Source: Bacteriovorax sp037444575 (lineage in GTDB: Bacteria > Bdellovibrionota > Bacteriovoracia > Bacteriovoracales > Bacteriovoracaceae). From it: 64,000 bases of DNA. Within the stretch, counting starts at the first letter, position 1, and each line of letters opens with the position of its first letter. Location: contig JBBIME010000006.1 of NCBI GenBank assembly GCA_037444575.1, positions 248,001 to 312,000 on the forward strand, given 5' to 3'. The translations under genes were made by a program, and so were the position numbers. Positions 1-9,425 of this stretch are shown here, piece after piece. The notes under the pieces were generated by a model. The model had not been told where the DNA came from. It worked only from the letters and a program-made list of their open reading frames with translations, and did not search any database.

Positions 1-1139
1 TTAAATTCAAATCGATTCAGGCCATTGCGCCTAACGAACCACAATTCAGCATTACAAAAACAGATGTCCCTAATCCAAGTATTTTCAGTCAAGGAGGAGC
101 AACTGTTTATGGAATAAGTTGGACGTTAGGTTTTCCCGGGAAAGCAATTTACAATAGTCGTCAACTAGAACAACAGGCCATGTCTCAAAAAGAGACAGCT
201 CTGCAAAAGGAACTAGAGCTCCTCACGTCTCTCTCTAATATTTACGTTGAACTATCCGTTAATGATAATCTGATTAAATCACTGAACAAAGAATTTGTTC
301 GAGCTAATCAAACAGTGATCATAACTGAAAAAAGATATTCTGCTGCTCAGGCCGCTCAAACTGATATCCTGAACGCTAAATTTTATAAAGCAAGTGTTGA
401 GCATGACATTATGATCCAGGAAGCGGCCAAAGAATCTTTTTTAATTCAGTTTAGAACATTACTAAGACGATCTGAAGATAAAAACCTTTATCCTCAAATT
501 GCTACAGATTGGACAGATGTCAATTTAGATAAGTCTTACAATGAATTAAAAGAGCTACTGCTTGATAATCGTCCACAACTTAAGGCGCTCAATTACCAAA
601 CTCAAGCTTCAAAATCGTTACTAAGTTTAAGTGGTCTATCATTGTTTCCAGATATCCAATTAAACGCCTCTATGAACGACTATCATGTTATTGCAGCTTC
701 TCCCCTTTCTGTTTCGAGGTCCTATACAGTCGGAGTAAGTTTTAATATCCCATTGTTTTTTCCTTTCAATGAAGTTCCTGGTATTGAGGCAGCAAGGAAA
801 GACTATATGACTGCGACCTTAAACGAAGAATCTGCAAGAACAAGTGCGATTGCTGATCTACAAAACATTACGAGCAATTATATTTCAAATAAGAAGCTCT
901 ATGAAAGCTCAAGAGATATCGTCCTCCCTGCAGCAGTGGCCAACTATCAATTGGCCATGAAATCTTTTGAATTAGGTAAGCTCAATTATCTTAACTTACT
1001 TGATGCTAGAAAAGCCTGGCTTCAGTCTGAAAGAGACGTCCTTGATCACAAGAAACAACTTGCAGAAAGCATCAATCAAATAACTTTAACGATTGGATGT
1101 GAATGGACAAGAAGAGGAGTTCCACATGCATGCCGCTAA
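1..1139 (+). CDS. TolC-family outer-membrane efflux protein (5' truncated by window)
   Basis: The reading frame is open from the first complete codon at base 3, so the gene starts before the window; the first internal ATG (base 180) is not the real start. The visible protein has the long amphipathic helices and Asn/Gln/Leu/Ala-rich composition of TolC/OEP proteins, including the family-typical stretch near the end with S-F-E-L-G-K-L-N-Y-L followed by L-L-D-A. It would form the outer-membrane channel of the RND pump encoded by the next two genes. Its last 14 bases overlap the adaptor gene, so the three genes look like a czcCBA/cusCBA-type operon. The family call is secure; the substrate is inferred from the pump. 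Confidence 0.9.
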   Translation, partial: KFKSIQAIAPNEPQFSITKTDVPNPSIFSQGGATVYGISWTLGFPGKAIYNSRQLEQQAMSQKETALQKELELLTSLSNIYVELSVNDNLIKSLNKEFVRANQTVIITEKRYSAAQAAQTDILNAKFYKASVEHDIMIQEAAKESFLIQFRTLLRRSEDKNLYPQIATDWTDVNLDKSYNELKELLLDNRPQLKALNYQTQASKSLLSLSGLSLFPDIQLNASMNDYHVIAASPLSVSRSYTVGVSFNIPLFFPFNEVPGIEAARKDYMTATLNEESARTSAIADLQNITSNYISNKKLYESSRDIVLPAAVANYQLAMKSFELGKLNYLNLLDARKAWLQSERDVLDHKKQLAESINQITLTIGCEWTRRGVPHACR

Positions 1140-2151
1140 TCCTATTAAATTATTAATCTTGTCCTCATTGGTAATTCTCACTTCTTGTTCAAAAAAAGAA
1201 GTTGCCCCTGAGCCTGTTGCAAAAAAAATAGATGCTCAAACTGTTGAAGTGAGAAATTTAAGTCAGCTTAAAATTGAAAAAATACAGAAAACTCTTTTTC
1301 CTGAAACAGTTGAAGTAACAGGAAAAATCACTATCCCTGATCAAAACATCATTAATATTACAGCAAGGGCCCAGGGAAGAGTTGAAGATCTAAAAGTTAC
1401 AATTGGTGATAGAGTAAAAGAAGGTCAAATTTTAGGATCTATCTGGTCTTCTGATTTAATTACGGCAGTAGAAGAATATAAAATGGCCGTTAAACAAAAT
1501 GACAAAGAGTTAATTCAACTTTCAAATCAAAAATTAAAGGCACTTGGGCTTGATGTTAGCGATGTCAATCGAACTTCACCTAATCTTCCTTTTAGATCTC
1601 CTATCAATGGCGTTGTTATTGATAAAAAAATTAATCCTGGATCTGCTGTTAATTTAGGCGATCCAATCCTTATTGTTGCAAAAAATACAACTCGCCAATT
1701 TGTCGCTGATGTTCCCCCGGATACAGCTATAAAATTAAAGCCTGGAATGAAAGTAAGATTCCCTGAACACAACAGTAATTTCTCAGCAATAGTTTCAAAT
1801 GTGAGCCCGATTGCTGATCCAGCTAGCAATATGGTTAAGGTCAGATGTGAGTTTACTGATCTTCCGCCAGCGGGATTGCCTCAAGAAACTTATTTAAAAG
1901 CAGAGATTGCTATCAGAGAAAGTGAATCAACTGTTATCCCTCTTACTTCATTGATTGTTGTTCCAAATGGAGACACTGTCTTTATTCAAGACCAGAAGAA
2001 CCCTAACAAATTTGTTCGAACAATGATTAATGTCATTTCAAAAAATAAAGTCCAAATGAACATCAAGGAAAACGATCAAGTCAAAGAAGGATTGTATGTA
2101 GTCGCAGACGGCGCTCTTCTTCTTGAAGGTATTATCGAGAGTGATGAATAA
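1126..2151 (+). CDS. RND efflux periplasmic adaptor (CzcB/CusB-like lipoprotein)
   Basis: HlyD/CzcB-type membrane fusion protein that bridges the inner-membrane RND pump and the TolC-like channel. I chose the ATG preceded by GAAGAGGAG rather than an upstream in-frame TTG, because it gives a clean lipoprotein signal: hydrophobic stretch then L-T-S-C at about residues 19-22. The barrel-sandwich (lipoyl) half motif with V-K-E-G-Q-I-L-G is near residues 95-105, and a second half motif with P-I-N-G-V-V lies further on. At 341 residues it is short for a CusB protein, and no Met-rich metal-binding N-terminus or His-rich tail is visible. The stop overlaps the pump start by one base (TAATG), so translation is probably coupled. 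Confidence 0.9.
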   Translation: MHAANPIKLLILSSLVILTSCSKKEVAPEPVAKKIDAQTVEVRNLSQLKIEKIQKTLFPETVEVTGKITIPDQNIINITARAQGRVEDLKVTIGDRVKEGQILGSIWSSDLITAVEEYKMAVKQNDKELIQLSNQKLKALGLDVSDVNRTSPNLPFRSPINGVVIDKKINPGSAVNLGDPILIVAKNTTRQFVADVPPDTAIKLKPGMKVRFPEHNSNFSAIVSNVSPIADPASNMVKVRCEFTDLPPAGLPQETYLKAEIAIRESESTVIPLTSLIVVPNGDTVFIQDQKNPNKFVRTMINVISKNKVQMNIKENDQVKEGLYVVADGALLLEGIIESDE

Positions 2152-5100
2152 TGTTAAATTCAATTATAGGTTTTTCACTTCGTTTTAAAGCAATCGTCAT
2201 TATAGCGGTCCTTGGAATTATTGTAGGCGGAATTGCTAGCTACCTTAAACTTCCAATTGAGGCTTTTCCCGATGTTCTCAATCAAAGTGTGCAAGTCATT
2301 ACTCAAGTTCCAGGGCAAGCTGCTCAAGACGTTGAGCGAATGGTTACAACTCCTCTGGAAAATGAATTTGCTGGAATTCCTAAAGTCATTCAGAGTCGAT
2401 CTGTCACTGAGTTTGGTTTATCAGTTATTAATTTAACGTTTGATGATGATGTCGATGGTTACTGGGCAAGAACTCAGACCAATGAAAAAATCGCGACGGC
2501 AGATATTCCTCAAGGGATAACTCCAAACTTGGCCCCAATGAGCTCTGTAACTGGTGAAATTCTTCGTTATGAAATCTCTTCACCCAACAAAACCTTGACT
2601 GAATTAAGAACTCTTGAAGATTGGACTCTTGAAAAACAAATTAGACAAGTTCCAGGAATTGCCGATGTATCTGGCTATGGTGGACTTGTAAAAACAATTG
2701 AAGTTGCTGCTGATCCTCTTAGACTTAACACCTACGGTTTATCAATAAGAAATTTTGCTGATACATTAACAAATGCCGGGACAAATGCCGGCGGAAACAT
2801 GATCAACTGGCCTAATCAAAGTTTTGTTGTTCGCTCTGATGGTGAAGTAAAATCGCTTGATGACTTAAGAAATATTGGACTCACTCAAAGGGGAAGTACT
2901 TCAATCAAATTAAAAGATATAGCTTCTGTTTTTGAATCTCACGCTCCAATAAGAGGTGTCGTTGGACGAGATGAAAAAGATCAAATTGTTCAGGGTATCG
3001 CCCTATTAAGAAAAGGCGACAATCCTGTAACGACAGGCCAACTACTAAATGAGAAATTAAAAGACATTAATTCGAGTAACCTTTTACCTGAAGGAGTAAA
3101 AGTTAAAAAGTATTATGATAGAACAGATCTAGTTAATAGAACCTTGAAGACTGTTGCTCATAATCTACTCGAGGGAATAATTCTAGTCGTTGTAATTCTC
3201 TTCCTATTTTTACAAGACTGGGCAGCAACTCTAATCATTACTTTTGTTGTTCCACTCAGCTTATTTTTTGCTTTTATAATGATGAAATTAACTAAGACTC
3301 CCGCCAACCTAATTTCATTAGGGGCACTGGATTTTGGTATCATTATCGATGGAGCTCTAATCATCGTGGAATTTGTTTTACTTCAAAGTGCTATTCATAA
3401 CGATATCACCCCAAAGTTTATTCAAAAATCAGTTACACAAATAATACGTTCTGTATTCTTTTCTATGTGTATGATTATAACGGCATATTTGCCAATTTTT
3501 ACATTAGAGAGAGTCGAAGGGAAAATGTTTGGGCCACTCGCTTGGACTATTTGCTTTGCACTTCTTGGAGCTCTATTAGCTTCACTGACATTTATTCCAG
3601 CATTACTACCTACCATTTTGGAAATTTCTCACAAAAAAAATGGTCATACTCGTTCTGGTCATAACGAAGATGCGCATGAGCCTAAATGGTTTTTAAAAAT
3701 TAAAACAAAATACGAGCATTTTTTAAAAAATGTTATATTTCGAAATAGTAAAAAAGTTTATCTTTCATTTGCAGGTCTTGGGATAGTTGGTCTAATAATA
3801 TTTATCCTCTCCGGTACTGAATTTATTCCAGAATTAGATGAAGGAGCTTTGTGGATACGCGCCACTTATCCTCACTCCACAAGTCTAGAAGAAGGAGTGA
3901 AGCTATCCCGCAAGATAAGACTTCTTTTGCGTTCTAATCCCGAAATTAAAACAGCAGTTTCACAGTTAGGAGGACCTGAAGATGGAACAGATCCTAACCT
4001 TTTTGATAACTGCGAGTTTTTTGTCGATCTAAAACCCAAAGAAGAGTGGACAAGATTTGGACATGAAAAAGAGAAGTTGATTGAACATATTCGTTCTCAA
4101 CTGGATACATTACCTGGAATTGATTTCAATATTTCCCAACCGATCGCTGACAACGTTGAAGAGGCCATTTCTGGAGCTAAAGGGAAAAATGTTGTCAAAA
4201 TTTATGGCAAAGATATTAAAGTACTTTCAGAAATTTCAAATCAAATTCAAACAACTTTGCATAAAGTTCCAGGGATTGTTGATTTAGGTGAAGTCTCTTC
4301 TATGCCAATGGTGCCTCAGTTAACAATTCGCCTTGATCGATCCCGTGTTGCTCAATCAGGAGTGCTTCTGCAAGACATAAATGATTTAATTGAAATAGCT
4401 GTTGGAGGAAAGAAAACCGCAGTGATCTACGACGGGGAAACAAAAATTAATGTTGTCGTTAGAGCTGCTGAACATTATAGATCTACGATTGAACAAATTA
4501 AGAAGCTTCCTGTTCCACTTCCTAATAATAAATCTACTGAACTTCAAAACTTAGCAGATATCAAATTCCAACCAGGGCCTTTGGTTATTAATCATGAAGA
4601 GGGCTATCGAAGACTAGGTGTGAAATTTAATGTTCAAGACAGAGATTTAGGCAGTGTTGTTAAAGATGTTCAAAGCGAATTAAAAAAACTAAAACTACCA
4701 ACAGGATACTTTCTAAAAATTGGTGGCGAATTTGAAAACCAAACTCGCGCTATGCAAAGACTTATCGTCGTAGTTCCTGCGACTGCCGTTCTTATCGGCC
4801 TGTTACTCTTTATGCTATTTTCAAGAATAGACTGGGTCCTAAAAATATTATTCAGCTTATTATTATCAACAACAGGAAGTATTATCTTATTGTTTATTAG
4901 AGGTATCTCATTTTCTGTACCTGCAGCTGTTGGTATTCTCGTTTTATTTGGGGTCATTTCTCTAGGATGCGTAACTCTTACCTCTTTATTTGCAGGGTTT
5001 CTAAATGAAGGCGATTCTCTTCAAGTCGCTATTGAAAAGGCGACATCATCAAGATTAAGGGCCATTTTAATGCTAGGGATTCTCGCTGCAATCGGACTTT

Positions 5101-5255
5101 TCCCAGCGGCCCTAAGCCATGGGATGGGAGCAGAAACCCAAAGACCACTGGCAACCGCAGTTATTGGTGGAATCTTTACCGGTATACCAGTAGTTTTATT
5201 TTTACTTCCTCTACTTCTTAAAGAAGGAAAAAGAAAAGAGGTCCACGAAGTATAA
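2151..5255 (+). CDS. HME-RND heavy-metal efflux pump (CzcA/CusA family)
   Basis: Inner-membrane proton/cation antiporter subunit of about 1030 residues, the usual length for the family. TM4 carries D394, D400 and E407 with the same spacing as the proton-relay residues D402, D408 and E415 described for CzcA, which supports the heavy-metal subfamily. The N-terminus has the classic single TM helix followed by the porter motif K-L-P-I-E-A-F-P-D. The usual Asn after the TM4 glutamate (ENC in CzcA) is replaced by Phe, and the TM10 region (G-V-I-S-L-G-C-V-T-L) departs from the usual family pattern, so metal specificity cannot be read. It is the last gene of the efflux operon. Confidence 0.93.
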   Translation: MLNSIIGFSLRFKAIVIIAVLGIIVGGIASYLKLPIEAFPDVLNQSVQVITQVPGQAAQDVERMVTTPLENEFAGIPKVIQSRSVTEFGLSVINLTFDDDVDGYWARTQTNEKIATADIPQGITPNLAPMSSVTGEILRYEISSPNKTLTELRTLEDWTLEKQIRQVPGIADVSGYGGLVKTIEVAADPLRLNTYGLSIRNFADTLTNAGTNAGGNMINWPNQSFVVRSDGEVKSLDDLRNIGLTQRGSTSIKLKDIASVFESHAPIRGVVGRDEKDQIVQGIALLRKGDNPVTTGQLLNEKLKDINSSNLLPEGVKVKKYYDRTDLVNRTLKTVAHNLLEGIILVVVILFLFLQDWAATLIITFVVPLSLFFAFIMMKLTKTPANLISLGALDFGIIIDGALIIVEFVLLQSAIHNDITPKFIQKSVTQIIRSVFFSMCMIITAYLPIFTLERVEGKMFGPLAWTICFALLGALLASLTFIPALLPTILEISHKKNGHTRSGHNEDAHEPKWFLKIKTKYEHFLKNVIFRNSKKVYLSFAGLGIVGLIIFILSGTEFIPELDEGALWIRATYPHSTSLEEGVKLSRKIRLLLRSNPEIKTAVSQLGGPEDGTDPNLFDNCEFFVDLKPKEEWTRFGHEKEKLIEHIRSQLDTLPGIDFNISQPIADNVEEAISGAKGKNVVKIYGKDIKVLSEISNQIQTTLHKVPGIVDLGEVSSMPMVPQLTIRLDRSRVAQSGVLLQDINDLIEIAVGGKKTAVIYDGETKINVVVRAAEHYRSTIEQIKKLPVPLPNNKSTELQNLADIKFQPGPLVINHEEGYRRLGVKFNVQDRDLGSVVKDVQSELKKLKLPTGYFLKIGGEFENQTRAMQRLIVVVPATAVLIGLLLFMLFSRIDWVLKILFSLLLSTTGSIILLFIRGISFSVPAAVGILVLFGVISLGCVTLTSLFAGFLNEGDSLQVAIEKATSSRLRAILMLGILAAIGLFPAALSHGMGAETQRPLATAVIGGIFTGIPVVLFLLPLLLKEGKRKEVHEV

Positions 5256-5313
5256 ATAGCTTTTCATCAGTAGACTCTTTTACCCAACTCCAAAAACAAT
5301 AAATCTCATTTGC

Positions 5314-5327
5314 ATGACAAATATCAA
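5314..5327 (+). promoter_or_regulatory. Candidate FNR/CRP-family site upstream of cytochrome c peroxidase
   Basis: ATGAC-AAAT-ATCAA resembles the FNR consensus TTGAT-N4-ATCAA: the right half-site is perfect and the left keeps TGA. It lies about 70 bases before the peroxidase start codon. Bacterial di-heme peroxidases are often controlled by FNR/Anr-type regulators, so the position makes sense, but a single imperfect site in AT-rich DNA is weak evidence. Confidence 0.3.
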
Positions 5328-5395
5328 ATTTGCCTGATGATTTTTTATTTTTTCTTTTGTAATGTTTATGCAATGTATTTTTGGAGGCCAATAAT

Positions 5396-6421
5396 ATGAA
5401 ACTTTATGCAAGTTTATTTCTATCAATTTTATTTTCTGCTAATTCATTTGCACTTTCTCCCCTACCTAAGACACCACCGATTCCCAAAGACAATCCAATG
5501 ACTTTGGAAAAAATTAATTTAGGTAAAAATTTATTTTTTGATCCAAGACTTTCTATGAACGGAACAATTTCTTGTAACTCATGCCATAACGTAATGTCTG
5601 GCGGAGAAGATATGAGAAGTGTTTCTGTTGGGATCAATGGACAAAAAGGTGGAAGAAGCGCTCCGACAGTTTGGAACTCAGCATTTCACTCGGTTCAATT
5701 TTGGGACGGAAGGGCCGCTTCACTTGAAGAACAAGCTGTTGGTCCAATCACAAACCCAATCGAAATGGGAATGCCAAATTACGAAGTCGTTGTAGAAAGA
5801 TTATCAAAGATCGATGGCTACGTTTCTATGTTTAAAAAAGCATTCCCTAAAGAAGAAAAAGCAATTTCAAAAATTAATATTGGAAAAGCAATTGCTTCAT
5901 TTGAAAGAACTTTAATTGCCGGCGATAGCGCCTTTGATCAATACATGAAAGGAAATAAGAAGGCCTTGAATAAAAATGCTTTAAACGGAATGAAGCTTGT
6001 TCAAGCAGTTGGATGTACCGCATGTCACTCAGGAGCAAACTTCAACGGTGAAATGAAAATGGGTGAAGGGAATTTTCAAAAATTTCCTACTTTTGCAGAA
6101 AATACATATGCAAAAAAATATGATTTCTTAAAAGATGCAGGCCGATTTGGTGTAACTAAAAAAGAAGACGATAAAAATATGTGGCGAGTTCCTACATGGA
6201 GAAACGTCGCTTTAACAGCTCCTTATTTTCATAATGGTGCAGTTACAACTTTAGATGAAGCTGTTCGTGTTATGGCAAAAGTACAACTTGATAAAGATTT
6301 AAAAGACGATGAAGTAAAAGACATTGTTGCTTTCTTGGAAAGCTTAACAGGAAAGTTTCCTAAGATCGATATGCCAAGACTTCCAGTGGCACCAAAGACA
6401 TCATTAGTTGAAATAAACTAG
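5396..6421 (+). CDS. Di-heme cytochrome c peroxidase (MauG/CcpA family)
   Basis: Periplasmic enzyme that reduces hydrogen peroxide with electrons from small c-type cytochromes. The ATG with GGAGG eight bases upstream gives a signal peptide of about 19 residues ending A-N-S-F-A. Two heme-attachment motifs are visible, C60-N-S-C-H64 and C207-T-A-C-H211, with the family-typical F-F-D-P-R-L-S block between the signal peptide and the first heme and an F-W-D-G-R-A block after it. The length of 341 residues is normal. It is a single-gene unit: an FNR-like site lies upstream and a strong terminator directly follows. Confidence 0.95.
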   Translation: MKLYASLFLSILFSANSFALSPLPKTPPIPKDNPMTLEKINLGKNLFFDPRLSMNGTISCNSCHNVMSGGEDMRSVSVGINGQKGGRSAPTVWNSAFHSVQFWDGRAASLEEQAVGPITNPIEMGMPNYEVVVERLSKIDGYVSMFKKAFPKEEKAISKINIGKAIASFERTLIAGDSAFDQYMKGNKKALNKNALNGMKLVQAVGCTACHSGANFNGEMKMGEGNFQKFPTFAENTYAKKYDFLKDAGRFGVTKKEDDKNMWRVPTWRNVALTAPYFHNGAVTTLDEAVRVMAKVQLDKDLKDDEVKDIVAFLESLTGKFPKIDMPRLPVAPKTSLVEIN

Positions 6422-6432
6422 TTTCTTTATAT

Positions 6433-6467
6433 GAGGATCAAGCAGTTGTTGCTTGATCCTCTTTTTT
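6433..6467 (+). terminator. Rho-independent terminator of cytochrome c peroxidase
   Basis: A perfect 12-bp stem (GAGGATCAAGCA with TGCTTGATCCTC) encloses a 5-base loop and is followed by six T. It lies 11 bases after the peroxidase stop codon. The other strand has no T-run, so it acts mainly on the plus strand. Confidence 0.92.
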
Positions 6468-6471
6468 ATAA

Positions 6472-6819
6472 TTATCTACAATCTAATTTTTGTTGTTTCT
6501 TATTAATTGTTAGAACCACATTCTCTTTATCGACTGCTCTATTTTTAATTCCTAATTTTAATTCAATATTTAATCCGTCTGCATTGTGCTTATAAGTTCG
6601 AGAGCTGACATTTTCTGTTTTGATGTTAGAGTCACTCAAGGTTACTAAGGCATAAGGACTTGCTTGTTCAACGTTCACCAGTACTTCATTTAATGAATGA
6701 GGAACAAAAAATTCCACATCGACATTTCTCCCTGTACACTTCGCTAAAATATGTGAATCTCCATCAGTGGCCATCGCTGATGCTGTGATAAAAAATAAGG
6801 CACATAAAATTGTTTTCAT
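6472..6819 (-). CDS. Small secreted protein of unknown function
   Basis: 115-residue protein with a Sec signal peptide (cleavage after A-S-A-M-A, near residue 17) and two cysteines in the mature part (C27 and the penultimate residue C114) that could form a disulfide. I used the ATG preceded by GGGAG rather than the TTG four codons upstream. I recognise no family. The predicted beta-rich, charged mature part suggests a soluble periplasmic or secreted protein. It faces the peroxidase gene convergently across the terminator, so it is not part of that unit. Confidence 0.7.
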   Translation of the reverse strand: MKTILCALFFITASAMATDGDSHILAKCTGRNVDVEFFVPHSLNEVLVNVEQASPYALVTLSDSNIKTENVSSRTYKHNADGLNIELKLGIKNRAVDKENVVLTINKKQQKLDCR

Positions 6820-6968
6820 ATGAACTCCCAAAATGAATGATGCAGCCTATCTTGGCAGATCTACAAATTTTCGCAAGATAAACAGATATTTTTTACAGGG
6901 TATATAAACGTCAATCAGGAGGAGAAGATAGAAAGAGGAGTAAGTGATTATTAAGACGAGGACGAAGC

Positions 6969-7022
6969 AAAAAAAGCTACGACTTCCTTAGCAGCTAAAC
7001 TGCCAAACTCCATCGTAGCTTT
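6969..7022 (-). terminator. Terminator of the secreted protein gene on the minus strand
   Basis: Read on the minus strand, AAAGCTACGA and TCGTAGCTTT form the outer stem and a run of seven T follows. The long loop contains its own smaller hairpin (GGCAG...CTGCT). It starts seven bases after the stop codon of the gene at 7029-7601. Confidence 0.75.
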
Positions 7023-7028
7023 TGAAAA

Positions 7029-7601
7029 TTACATTTTATTTAAATCAATAGATAGATCTTTAGTCATTACAAGTGGAGCATCAAGTTTTCCTTGATCGTT
7101 ACAAATATTGATAAAGATGTCTTCATGTACAAGCATTTTAACAGTCGATCCGGCCTTTTTTAGTTCCCAGTGAATTTTTGTATTGTTTGTGAATTCTTTT
7201 CCTTCACAAGCAGTGATGTAGTTATAATCTACATTTTGAGCAAAATAACCAGGAGTTACATCAAAGCACTCTTTGCTATTTCGTTCATTCATTTCTCTAC
7301 ATCCAAGTTGAGTTACCCCAACCATTCTTCCGTAAGCAAGTCCAGGATTCTCTCCATTGTAATCAGTGAACAAGTAAGCAAGCATAACTCCGCTTACGTG
7401 ATTATAATCAATTTGTACTCCATCTGTAGCACAGGCACGGACAGTTTGATCAACTCCATTTTTTACGATTCTTTCAACGCAATTTGATGGATTATAATTT
7501 CCACGAAATGAGCCAAGAATTTTCATAGCTTCAATTGTGATGTCAGCATTGGCAACTGATGCAGATAAACAAATAATCGCGAGTAAGATAGACTTTTTCA
7601 T
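7029..7601 (-). CDS. Secreted protein of unknown function
   Basis: 190-residue exported protein with signal peptide M-K-K-S-I-L-L to A-N-A (about residue 20). Two ATGs lie four codons apart; I chose the second because the GGGGG ribosome-binding sequence sits just before it. The mature part has seven cysteines, several in a C-R-E and C-F-D context, so a disulfide-stabilised periplasmic or extracellular protein is likely. I do not recognise the family. It forms a single-gene unit ending at a long-stem terminator. Confidence 0.7.
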   Translation of the reverse strand: MKKSILLAIICLSASVANADITIEAMKILGSFRGNYNPSNCVERIVKNGVDQTVRACATDGVQIDYNHVSGVMLAYLFTDYNGENPGLAYGRMVGVTQLGCREMNERNSKECFDVTPGYFAQNVDYNYITACEGKEFTNNTKIHWELKKAGSTVKMLVHEDIFINICNDQGKLDAPLVMTKDLSIDLNKM

Positions 7602-7704
7602 TGTAGCCCCCATATTTTGTTTGGAATGAAAAGATACATAAACAAGAATTGCAATTCAAGTTTTCTTAAGCAAAAAAGGACCAAATGACATTATTTTTTA
7701 GATT

Positions 7705-9000
7705 TTACGAGATTAGCAAATAAGTTCTAAGCTCCCCTTTGCCTTTAACTTTTATCATTCCGCGCTCTTCAAATTGAAAATGATCTTTGACATGCTGGTA
7801 CATCTCTTCACTAACTTGAATTCGTCCAGGGATACCATGAGACTCCAAACGAGACGCCAAATTAACTGAATCCCCCCATAGATCGTAAATGAACTTACTC
7901 TTTCCAATAACTCCAGCGACTGCTCGCCCTGAATTTATACCTATTCTCACCTGAAGATTGTATTTATATTCTTCTTCAATCTTTGCAAGGGCCACAATCA
8001 TATCTTTTGCCATCATAACTAAATTTACAGCTCCATTTGAATCTGGAGTTGGCAAATTCGAAGCGGCCATGTAGCTATCACCTATTGTTTTAATTTTTTC
8101 AATATTATATTTTTCACATAAATTATCAAACTCTGTGAAAATGTGATTTAAAACTTCAACCAATTTATGAGCATCTAATTTTGAAGATAGTTCTGTAAAA
8201 CCAACCAAATCAGCAAAAAGAATATTTACATCTGAATATGCATCGGAAATATTGCTCTCTCCTTTTTTTAATCTTTCAGCAATTACCTTAGGCAAAATAT
8301 TAAGCAATAAATTTTCTGAGCGTTTTCTCTCTGACTGAATTTCATCCATCATAAAGTGAAAACTATTTGTTAAACTAACGATCTCCTTAGTCCCAGTCAG
8401 CTCTGCCCTAAAACCAAGATCGCCCTTGGCAACATTATCCATTGCATCTTGTAGTCTTACAATTGGACGAGATAAAGCGAATGAAATTAGCAACGAAACC
8501 AAAGCGACCACAACAAATAAAAACAAGAAGGATATCAAAACATCACTAATTAATTTATTTTTCTTTTCCTTATAGTTCTTTGTACTAAATGTTATGTATA
8601 CGGTGTCTTTTTCTGCTGCCGCTTGAAAATCTTCAGAGTAAGAAACTACAGGCATATTGATATCAGTATATTTTTTCAAATCCTTTTCTTTGACATCAAT
8701 TTCCGGGTATTGCGCAAAAAAAGTTCCTGAAGAATCTTTAATCCCAATCCATTCAAAGTCTGGTTGTTGCTTAACCCAACTGAACACTTTTTGAATGGCT
8801 TCAAAGTTTTCATTTTGAAGACCAATTTCCAATCCAACTTTTACAGTCTCTAAAACGCTTCTATTTTTTTGATTGAACTGAAACTCAAAAGTTTCCTTCT
8901 GGTTATTCGCAAAATAAAAATAGGAACCGGCCAACAAAGAAGCTGTAAGCAAAATAAAAACAATAAAAATCTGATGAACGATGCTTATTTTATTTTTCAA
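7705..9000 (-). CDS. Membrane-bound class III adenylyl cyclase with periplasmic sensor and HAMP
   Basis: Makes cyclic AMP from ATP at the inner membrane. TM1 is about residues 9-30, a periplasmic sensor region 31-150, TM2 152-175, HAMP about 176-225, and the cyclase domain 245-431. Metal-binding D264 (F-A-D-L-V-G-F-T) and D308 (I-G-D-S-Y), adenine-selecting K304 and D373 (Y-D-L-W-G-D), and transition-state N380 and R384 (N-L-A-S-R) are all visible, so the enzyme looks active and ATP-specific. It starts one base after the stop of the PstS-like gene, so it is the last gene of a porin / binding protein / cyclase operon. The periplasmic domain may sense the binding protein or its ligand (inference). 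Confidence 0.92.
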   Translation of the reverse strand: MKNKISIVHQIFIVFILLTASLLAGSYFYFANNQKETFEFQFNQKNRSVLETVKVGLEIGLQNENFEAIQKVFSWVKQQPDFEWIGIKDSSGTFFAQYPEIDVKEKDLKKYTDINMPVVSYSEDFQAAAEKDTVYITFSTKNYKEKKNKLISDVLISFLFLFVVVALVSLLISFALSRPIVRLQDAMDNVAKGDLGFRAELTGTKEIVSLTNSFHFMMDEIQSERKRSENLLLNILPKVIAERLKKGESNISDAYSDVNILFADLVGFTELSSKLDAHKLVEVLNHIFTEFDNLCEKYNIEKIKTIGDSYMAASNLPTPDSNGAVNLVMMAKDMIVALAKIEEEYKYNLQVRIGINSGRAVAGVIGKSKFIYDLWGDSVNLASRLESHGIPGRIQVSEEMYQHVKDHFQFEERGMIKVKGKGELRTYLLIS

Positions 9001-9417
9001 TTAATTCTCTAACTTTATAACTTTAACCGTACCTAAATTTAAGCCACTTGTACTCTCAACGTAACCAATAGCACTTGGATCGTTACTCACATTCTCCACA
9101 ACCTCTGCTTCGGATCTTAATATCTTCGGAGGAATACTTGATCCAGCGAGACTCAACTTAATCCACATTTTATTAACACGAGCAATTGATAATCCTAAAA
9201 TATTATTCGTAAAATTGATTCGAGTCGGGTAACTCGAATTATAATCTACAATGTGTATTGGAACGTTATCATCCCAACGTAGTTTCTCACCAAGATATAT
9301 TTCTTTCACTTGTTCAGCTGTTAAACTCGCAACTGGATTTTTCTTATTCAGAACAATGACATGTGCATAAACATTCTGCTGAATTAAGAAAAATAATAAT
9401 ATTGGTAAAATCTTCAT
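9001..9417 (-). CDS. PstS-like periplasmic binding protein (short, single lobe)
   Basis: 138 residues with a signal peptide ending N-V-Y-A. The mature part matches the small phosphate-ABC-type binding-protein family (PBP-like): L-T-A-E-Q-V-K-E-I-Y-L-G, W-D-D, a lone N-F-T block and I-G-Y-V at the end. At about 120 mature residues it is roughly half a PstS. No ABC transporter genes are next to it; instead it sits between a porin gene and an adenylyl cyclase gene with almost no spacing, so a role in ligand capture for signalling is more likely than in transport (inference). Binding of phosphate is not shown by the sequence. Confidence 0.8.
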   Translation of the reverse strand: MKILPILLFFLIQQNVYAHVIVLNKKNPVASLTAEQVKEIYLGEKLRWDDNVPIHIVDYNSSYPTRINFTNNILGLSIARVNKMWIKLSLAGSSIPPKILRSEAEVVENVSNDPSAIGYVESTSGLNLGTVKVIKLEN

Positions 9418-9425
9418 TCAAACCC

